From contig JAHJAR010000284.1 in NCBI GenBank assembly GCA_018814045.1, positions 1-63,273 of the forward strand: a stretch of 63,273 nt of DNA. The letters run 5' to 3'. A program made the translations under genes and the position numbers. Shown piece after piece: positions 58,960-63,273 of the stretch. The first letter of the stretch is position 1, and every line of letters begins with the position of its first letter. The notes below the pieces were generated by a model. That model saw only the letters and a program-made list of their open reading frames with translations. It made no database searches and had not been told where the DNA came from. Source of the DNA: Planctomycetota bacterium. GTDB lineage: Bacteria > Planctomycetota > Phycisphaerae > UBA1845 > Fen-1342.

Positions 58960-61413
58960 ATGTGCATGAAACGACGGTTTGTTTGGGCGGCGACAACCAG
59001 TTTGACGTTGTTGGCGGCGTCTCTGCCGGTTGGCGGCTGTGCGAAGTCCGAGCAGTCAGGCAGCAAACCGACCACCACCCAGGGGGCTGCGGTAGTGACG
59101 GACCTGCTGGTCGAAGCGCCCGCGGAGTGGCCGGAGTTCCTGGACTGGGCCACGCGCGAGGTGGCGGCGGAGCCCGCTGCCGTGCCGTTGCCCGCCGACC
59201 CGTGCCTGCCGGAGGCCAAGTGGTCGGTAGTCCGTTTGGAGGAGCGGCTGCGCAGTGCGCGCATCCAGTGCGATTGGCAGGCCTCGCCGGTTGACGCGGC
59301 GGCCCTGGTCACGCTGGGACCGCTGCGCAGCGATCAACCAGCGCCCAACCTGCGTGTGAGGCAGTTGCGCGACGCGGCCGAGCCGGGTACTTGGCTGAGC
59401 ATCAGCCAGTTCGCGGTTCCGATGGAGGAAATCGGCGTTGTCGAGATCGAGATCAGCCAGCCCACCGGGACCTATTTCGACCTGATCTGGGCCCGCGCCG
59501 GCAAGCTGCGTGTACCGATTCCTGGTAACGACCGGGCGTGGACGCTCAACATCGCCACCGATGGCTTCGCCGAGTGGAACGGCGTGCTGCGAAAGATCGG
59601 CCTGTTTGTGCCGGGGATCTCCGCCCAGCCGATCGAGATTCGCTCGATTCGGTTTCTGCGTCGGGCGGCGTCGTTCCCGGAGGCCGTTGGCGTGCGGCGT
59701 GTGAGCCTCGAGCGCGAAGCGCGTCACGCCCTCTACGCGCACTCGCCCGCGGAAGTGCGCTTTGACAACATCACGTTGCCCCCGCGGGCCAAGTTACAGA
59801 TGGGCTTGGCGCAGATAAGTGACGCGCCTGGCGCGGAAGCGGGCCGGTCCGGTCCGCCGGCGCAAGCCGCCACGGATTTCGAGGTCCTGGTCGAACATGC
59901 CGGCGAACGTGTTTCGGTTCTGATGCAGCACGTGACGCGCGGCGACCAGTGGATCGAGGCGGACGCGGCGTTGAACGCCTGGGCCGGGCAGACGGTCTCA
60001 CTGATCCTGAAGACGACCGGCAGCGGGGCGTCGGTCGCGTGCTGGGGCAACCCGGTGGTGTATGAGCCGATCGAGGACGCTCCGTGCGTGATCGTCTACC
60101 TGATCGATGCTCTGGGGGCCAAACATGTGAACCTGTACGGCTACGAGCGGCCGACCACGCCGCGCCTGACCAACCTGGCCGGCCAGGGAACATGGTTCTT
60201 CAACATGTTCGCCAACTCGCCGCGCACGATCGAGTCGATTCCCGACCTGATGCTCTCACTGCCGACCGAACGGCACCGCGTCTATCACGCCTCGGTTGCC
60301 GCGCCGCTCGAACTGGTGACGCTGCCGGAAGTGCTACGGGCGGCGGGTTTTGCGACCGTCTCGTACTGCACGAACGTCAACGCCGGGCCACGGCAGAACA
60401 TGGATCAGGGCTTTGACCACTTCGTTGACCGGATCGCGTTCTGGTGGTCGGGTGAGGCAGATCGCACGGTGCCGATCGAGGACGTGATGAATTGGCTGAC
60501 TGTGCACAGAGATCGGCCCACGTTTCTCTACATCCACACAGCCGAGCCGCACGCGCCGTACACACCCCCAGAAGGCTACGCCGGTCGCTACGGAACCGGC
60601 TACGAGGGGCGCATCGACGGCACTTACGATCAGCAGCGCGGCTTTCGGCAGGCCCGGACCAGCCAGGACATCGCGCACGTTGTGGCCTTGTACGACGAGG
60701 AGATAAACTACGCCGACATGCGCCTGGGCGCATTTCTCGATGCCTTGAGCGATGCGCGCTTGCGTGAGCGCGTGCACATGTTCGTGATCGCCGACCATGG
60801 CGAGGAATTCTCCGAGCATGGCTTCTGGGAGCACGAGCGCGATCTGTACAACGAGTTGATGCGGATTCCATTAGTGGCGGTCGGGCCGATGTTCCAGGCG
60901 CGTGGGCGGCAGGAAACGCCGGCGCAGTTGCTGGACATCATGCCGACCATCCTCGATATGTACGAACTGCCCGTCCCGTACGCCCTCGCCGGACACAGCC
61001 TGTTGCCGCTGCTGGTTGAGGACACGCGCGCGGATGATCCGGCGCGCGCTGGAGCAGGCGCGGTGCTGCAAACGCGGCCGATCATCGCGTCCAACTTCAC
61101 GTATAGTCGCACGGGCGTGATCGAGTTTGCCATCATCGAGGGCGGACGTTGGAAGCTACTACATCGCCACGTGCCCGCCGCCGAGCCGTCGCAGCCCCCC
61201 ACGGCGCGATTTGAGCTCTACGACGTCCAGCAGGACTACCATGAGAAGAACAACCTCATCGACACGCACCAGGATGTGGCCAGGCGCCTGGTAGCGCAGT
61301 TGCTGAAATGGCGGCGTAGCCAGGCCCGGTTTCTGCCCGGTCGCGCGGCGGGGCAACTCCTGCTCGACGGCGAGCAACTGCGGGAGCTGCGTGCTCTGGG
61401 CTACATCGAGTAG
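58960..61413 (+). CDS. sulfatase/alkaline-phosphatase-fold lipoprotein with Thr at the nucleophile site
   Basis: An 817-residue predicted lipoprotein. A basic start and hydrophobic stretch end in lipobox PVGGC, then a Thr/Ser linker. The N-terminal 370 residues are beta-sandwich-like. The C-terminal half is the alkaline phosphatase superfamily fold: VIVYLIDALGAKHVNLYGYE with the first metal Asp, then ANSPRTIESIPDLMLS, where Thr423 takes the place of the formylglycine Cys/Ser of sulfatases, and FVIADHGEEFSEHG with the Asp-His metal pair. THR-type members include phosphoethanolamine and phosphoglycerol transferases, so phosphoester rather than sulfate chemistry is likely. ATG 58960 has GAGG upstream; 58945 and 58966 are alternatives. 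It is divergent from the split TPR gene. Confidence 0.82.
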   Translation: MCMKRRFVWAATTSLTLLAASLPVGGCAKSEQSGSKPTTTQGAAVVTDLLVEAPAEWPEFLDWATREVAAEPAAVPLPADPCLPEAKWSVVRLEERLRSARIQCDWQASPVDAAALVTLGPLRSDQPAPNLRVRQLRDAAEPGTWLSISQFAVPMEEIGVVEIEISQPTGTYFDLIWARAGKLRVPIPGNDRAWTLNIATDGFAEWNGVLRKIGLFVPGISAQPIEIRSIRFLRRAASFPEAVGVRRVSLEREARHALYAHSPAEVRFDNITLPPRAKLQMGLAQISDAPGAEAGRSGPPAQAATDFEVLVEHAGERVSVLMQHVTRGDQWIEADAALNAWAGQTVSLILKTTGSGASVACWGNPVVYEPIEDAPCVIVYLIDALGAKHVNLYGYERPTTPRLTNLAGQGTWFFNMFANSPRTIESIPDLMLSLPTERHRVYHASVAAPLELVTLPEVLRAAGFATVSYCTNVNAGPRQNMDQGFDHFVDRIAFWWSGEADRTVPIEDVMNWLTVHRDRPTFLYIHTAEPHAPYTPPEGYAGRYGTGYEGRIDGTYDQQRGFRQARTSQDIAHVVALYDEEINYADMRLGAFLDALSDARLRERVHMFVIADHGEEFSEHGFWEHERDLYNELMRIPLVAVGPMFQARGRQETPAQLLDIMPTILDMYELPVPYALAGHSLLPLLVEDTRADDPARAGAGAVLQTRPIIASNFTYSRTGVIEFAIIEGGRWKLLHRHVPAAEPSQPPTARFELYDVQQDYHEKNNLIDTHQDVARRLVAQLLKWRRSQARFLPGRAAGQLLLDGEQLRELRALGYIE

Positions 61414-61499
61414 CTGACGCGGCCATCTGTTCCTGTTGGAGCGCCTCCTATGAGCACGCGGCGCCAGCCAGCATACTGTACTGTCTCGTCAATACAGCG

Positions 61500-61618
61500 T
61501 CGTATTCAATTCCGAGCCGCGGCCGTAAGGGAGCGGTTGCGTCGAGAGCCACTCGGCACCACACGCAACCGCTCCCTTACGGTCGCGGCGCGGGAAGATG
61601 CCGTGATTGTGAGGTATT
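61500..61618. repeat. palindromic intergenic repeat
   Basis: TTCCGAGCCGCGGCCGTAAG and GGAGCGGTTGCGTCGAGAGC are answered by CGCAACCGCTCCCTTACGG and CGCGGCGCGGGAAG, then GTGATTGTGAGGTA. It fills most of the 208-base space between the convergent stops at 61413 and 61622. Confidence 0.8.
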
Positions 61619-61621
61619 ACC

Positions 61622-62308
61622 CTACTGATCGTCGGCCGGCTGAGTCTGGGGCGGACGGGGGAGCATCCTTACGCCCGGCAGCAGCCGCAGCCGCACCTGA
61701 TCGACGAGGCTTTGTGGGTCGTCGCGCACCTGTTGCGGCGACAAACGCCCGCTCTGAAGGTCTGTCAGCACCTGGCGCAGGCCGCGCGCCATGTGCTCGA
61801 AGGCCTGCGGCAGGGCCGGGTCATAACCCGGTCCGGCGTCGTAGCGCCAGACCCCGTCGAGGCATTGCAGCCGGGCGTGCTTGGCGGGCAGGCGTTCATC
61901 CACGACGAACGCGACACGGGCCTGGTCGCCGTCGATCGTCTCGTCGAGGAGTTCCACGGGGCCGCTGAAGATGTCGAGGTTTTCACCGAGATACGACTGG
62001 TCGATGCTCTGGGACAACCCTAGCGCGACGTGGTCGCGGATGTAGTCGCAGAGTTGGCGATTGGCGGTCAGGAACCCATCGACTGCGAGCAGAGTGGCGA
62101 TCACGTCCGGTGCATGTGTCGGACAGATGAGCGCCTCCATCGTGTGCGAGTCGCCGGCTTGGCGGGCGGCGATCAGACGAACCAGAGTCTCGCGCGGCGA
62201 CAGCGCGCCGCCACCGGCGACGGCCGCCGACGAAGTGCCGGTGGGCGCCCGCGCGCAGCCACCGAGCATCAACGCCAGCGCCATGATGCTGATCGGGTAG
62301 CGCAACAT
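61622..62308 (-). CDS. hypothetical lipoprotein beside tssA
   Basis: A 228-residue protein. Its signal ISIMALALMLGGC ends in a lipobox with Cys near residue 18. The mature part begins with an Ala/Gly linker, then an NTF2/limiting-CO2-response-like helical segment (SPRETLVRLIAARQAGDSHT), a strand-rich centre (VELLDETIDGDQARVAFVVD) and a Gln/Pro-rich tail. No family is firmly recognised. It starts seven bases after the TssA stop, so it is in the same operon; it is a candidate envelope accessory of the secretion system but not a recognisable TssJ. Confidence 0.65.
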   Translation of the reverse strand: MLRYPISIMALALMLGGCARAPTGTSSAAVAGGGALSPRETLVRLIAARQAGDSHTMEALICPTHAPDVIATLLAVDGFLTANRQLCDYIRDHVALGLSQSIDQSYLGENLDIFSGPVELLDETIDGDQARVAFVVDERLPAKHARLQCLDGVWRYDAGPGYDPALPQAFEHMARGLRQVLTDLQSGRLSPQQVRDDPQSLVDQVRLRLLPGVRMLPRPPQTQPADDQ

Positions 62309-62315
62309 GAGTCGC

Positions 62316-63273
62316 TCACTTGTTCGCGGCGTCCAGCTTCAGCGCGGCCGCGGGGTTCAGCCGGCACAAGCAGGCAAAGACGTTGGCCAGGCGCCCCAGA
62401 TCCTCCGGCGTGGGTTTCGGCTTGGACTTGCGCAGAGCCTCGTAGAGCTGCCGATAAGTCTCGGCGGCCAGATCCGGCTCCCAATCCTGGAGCTGGTACC
62501 GCTCGGCGAGTCCTTCGAGTCCTTCGAGCAGAGAGACGGCCAAAGACACCTTGTTCATGTCCAGACAGAAGCCGGCCAAGGCGAGCTGGGCCCGGAACTG
62601 CTGCCGCCGACTGGCCGAGCCGTCTATCTCGGCCGAGAGCCGCGCGATGGCCTCGGGTGCCTTGGCTGCGCTGAGCAACTTGCGCGCCTCGCCGACAGCG
62701 GTCGCCAGCGCATCGCCCGAACCACCACCACCGCCACCACCGCCGCCGAATTCCCCCTGGATGTCCTCGAGCCAGGCCTTGGTGGCGCCGTCGGCGAACG
62801 ATGAGCCATCCTTGAACGACAGATCGAACAGGCCGGGCAAGCGGCGCGCGACGGCTATCGTATCGAAGACAACGGCGGCATGGGCGGCCGCGTATGCGCC
62901 ACCGAGCCCCTTCAGCGCCATGGCGACGTAGCGTTGCACGTCGAGCCACAAAGGTGTGACGGCGAATTGGCCTTCGGCCTCGGTCAGCAGGTTCGGCCAG
63001 TCTCCGCCGGTGGCCGCGTTTTCGAAGAACTGCCGGCGGGGCGGCGGAGGCGGGGGCAACAAACGGTCTTTCGGGAGGTCGCTCAAGGCGCCGAAATGCA
63101 CCGCGCGCATCAGGCGATACCCGCGGGCGTCCTTGCTGTCTTGGGTGAGGAGGTACTTGGCGACCTTGACCACAGCTTGGGACGCCTGCGTCGCGCTGGT
63201 GAACGAATCGGGCACCGCTGGGCCAGCCGCGGCGCCGCTGGTGGCGGCTGGGGCTGCGGCTGGGGCTGCGGCG
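62316..63273 (-). CDS. tssA: type VI secretion system TssA-like protein, N-terminus beyond the window
   Basis: At least 319 codons, open to the window edge. The visible part starts in an Ala/Pro linker and holds the C-terminal VasJ/TssA domain: KYLLTQDSKDARGYRLMRAV, WLDVQRYVAMALKGLGGAY, GLFDLSFKDGSSFADGATKA, a Gly-run loop, and WEPDLAAETYRQLYEAL with LCRLNPAAALKLD at the end. TssA proteins cap or prime the contractile sheath of type VI secretion systems. The N-terminal ImpA-type domain and the other T6SS genes would lie to the right of the window. A proline run (PPPPPPRR) near the domain start is unusual. Confidence 0.8.
   Translation of the reverse strand, partial: AAAPAAAPAATSGAAAGPAVPDSFTSATQASQAVVKVAKYLLTQDSKDARGYRLMRAVHFGALSDLPKDRLLPPPPPPRRQFFENAATGGDWPNLLTEAEGQFAVTPLWLDVQRYVAMALKGLGGAYAAAHAAVVFDTIAVARRLPGLFDLSFKDGSSFADGATKAWLEDIQGEFGGGGGGGGGSGDALATAVGEARKLLSAAKAPEAIARLSAEIDGSASRRQQFRAQLALAGFCLDMNKVSLAVSLLEGLEGLAERYQLQDWEPDLAAETYRQLYEALRKSKPKPTPEDLGRLANVFACLCRLNPAAALKLDAANK

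Overview
The window is GC-rich bacterial DNA, most likely from a member of the Planctomycetota. The evidence is secreted peptidases ending in paired dockerin-like repeats with the NGFDID signature, a TIGR02999-type ECF sigma factor followed by a Ser/Thr kinase with a long TPR tail, a very large FG-GAP lipoprotein, and intergenic palindromic repeats whose chance translations (SLTVAAR, LAYARGSV) I recall as common in this phylum. No rRNA, tRNA or CRISPR array was recognised. One strand-switching mosaic of about 45 genes is visible.

Layout. 1-3555: a possible transposase remnant, then a conserved GlmL partner protein and a GlmL/MutL-type ATPase. 3623-12794: GDP-mannose 4,6-dehydratase, a DUF1015 protein, a 1528-residue FG-GAP lipoprotein and urocanate hydratase. 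13034-15012: a Fic-fold regulator with a ruined catalytic motif behind an AT-rich control region, and a small zinc-ribbon membrane protein. 15249-21240: a bacterial microcompartment (BMC) locus of the sugar-phosphate (SPU) kind. It encodes an RpiB-DeoC fusion enzyme, an acylating aldehyde dehydrogenase, one BMC-H, two BMC-T and three BMC-P shell proteins. The inferred chemistry is deoxyribose-5-phosphate to glyceraldehyde-3-phosphate plus acetaldehyde, then acetyl-CoA, inside a protein shell.

21306-31498 (minus strand) is the most striking region. It holds an ESCRT-like membrane-remodelling set: a MIT-domain AAA ATPase with Vps4 architecture, a CHMP1-like Snf7 protein with a MIM1-like tail, a second coiled-coil protein, a winged-helix plus coiled-coil fusion reminiscent of CHMP7, an SPFH/Band-7 plus beta-propeller protein, two zinc-ribbon membrane proteins, a Ser/Thr kinase with zinc ribbons and a four-helix membrane protein. 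Two unrelated cassettes interrupt it: a TIGR04255 trio, and an S23/four-helix-bundle gene bracketed by inverted arrays of an 8-nt repeat.

31768-40123: QueF, a FlgM-like protein, GcvT, a GT4 glycosyltransferase, a sialate O-acetylesterase and a dockerin-bearing M14 carboxypeptidase. 40123-46877: a CARDB/metal-binding-repeat surface protein divergent from the ECF sigma/kinase pair. 47011-56691: DegT-type aminotransferase, RmuC, M3 oligopeptidase, a dockerin-bearing subtilase and an ABC-F ATPase. 56733-58769: a TPR membrane protein split by one in-frame TGA. 58960-61413: an alkaline-phosphatase-fold lipoprotein with Thr where sulfatases carry Cys/Ser. 61622-63273: a lipoprotein and the C-terminal part of a type VI secretion TssA protein, cut by the window edge.

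All functional calls come from reading motifs and family resemblance by eye; no database search was run.
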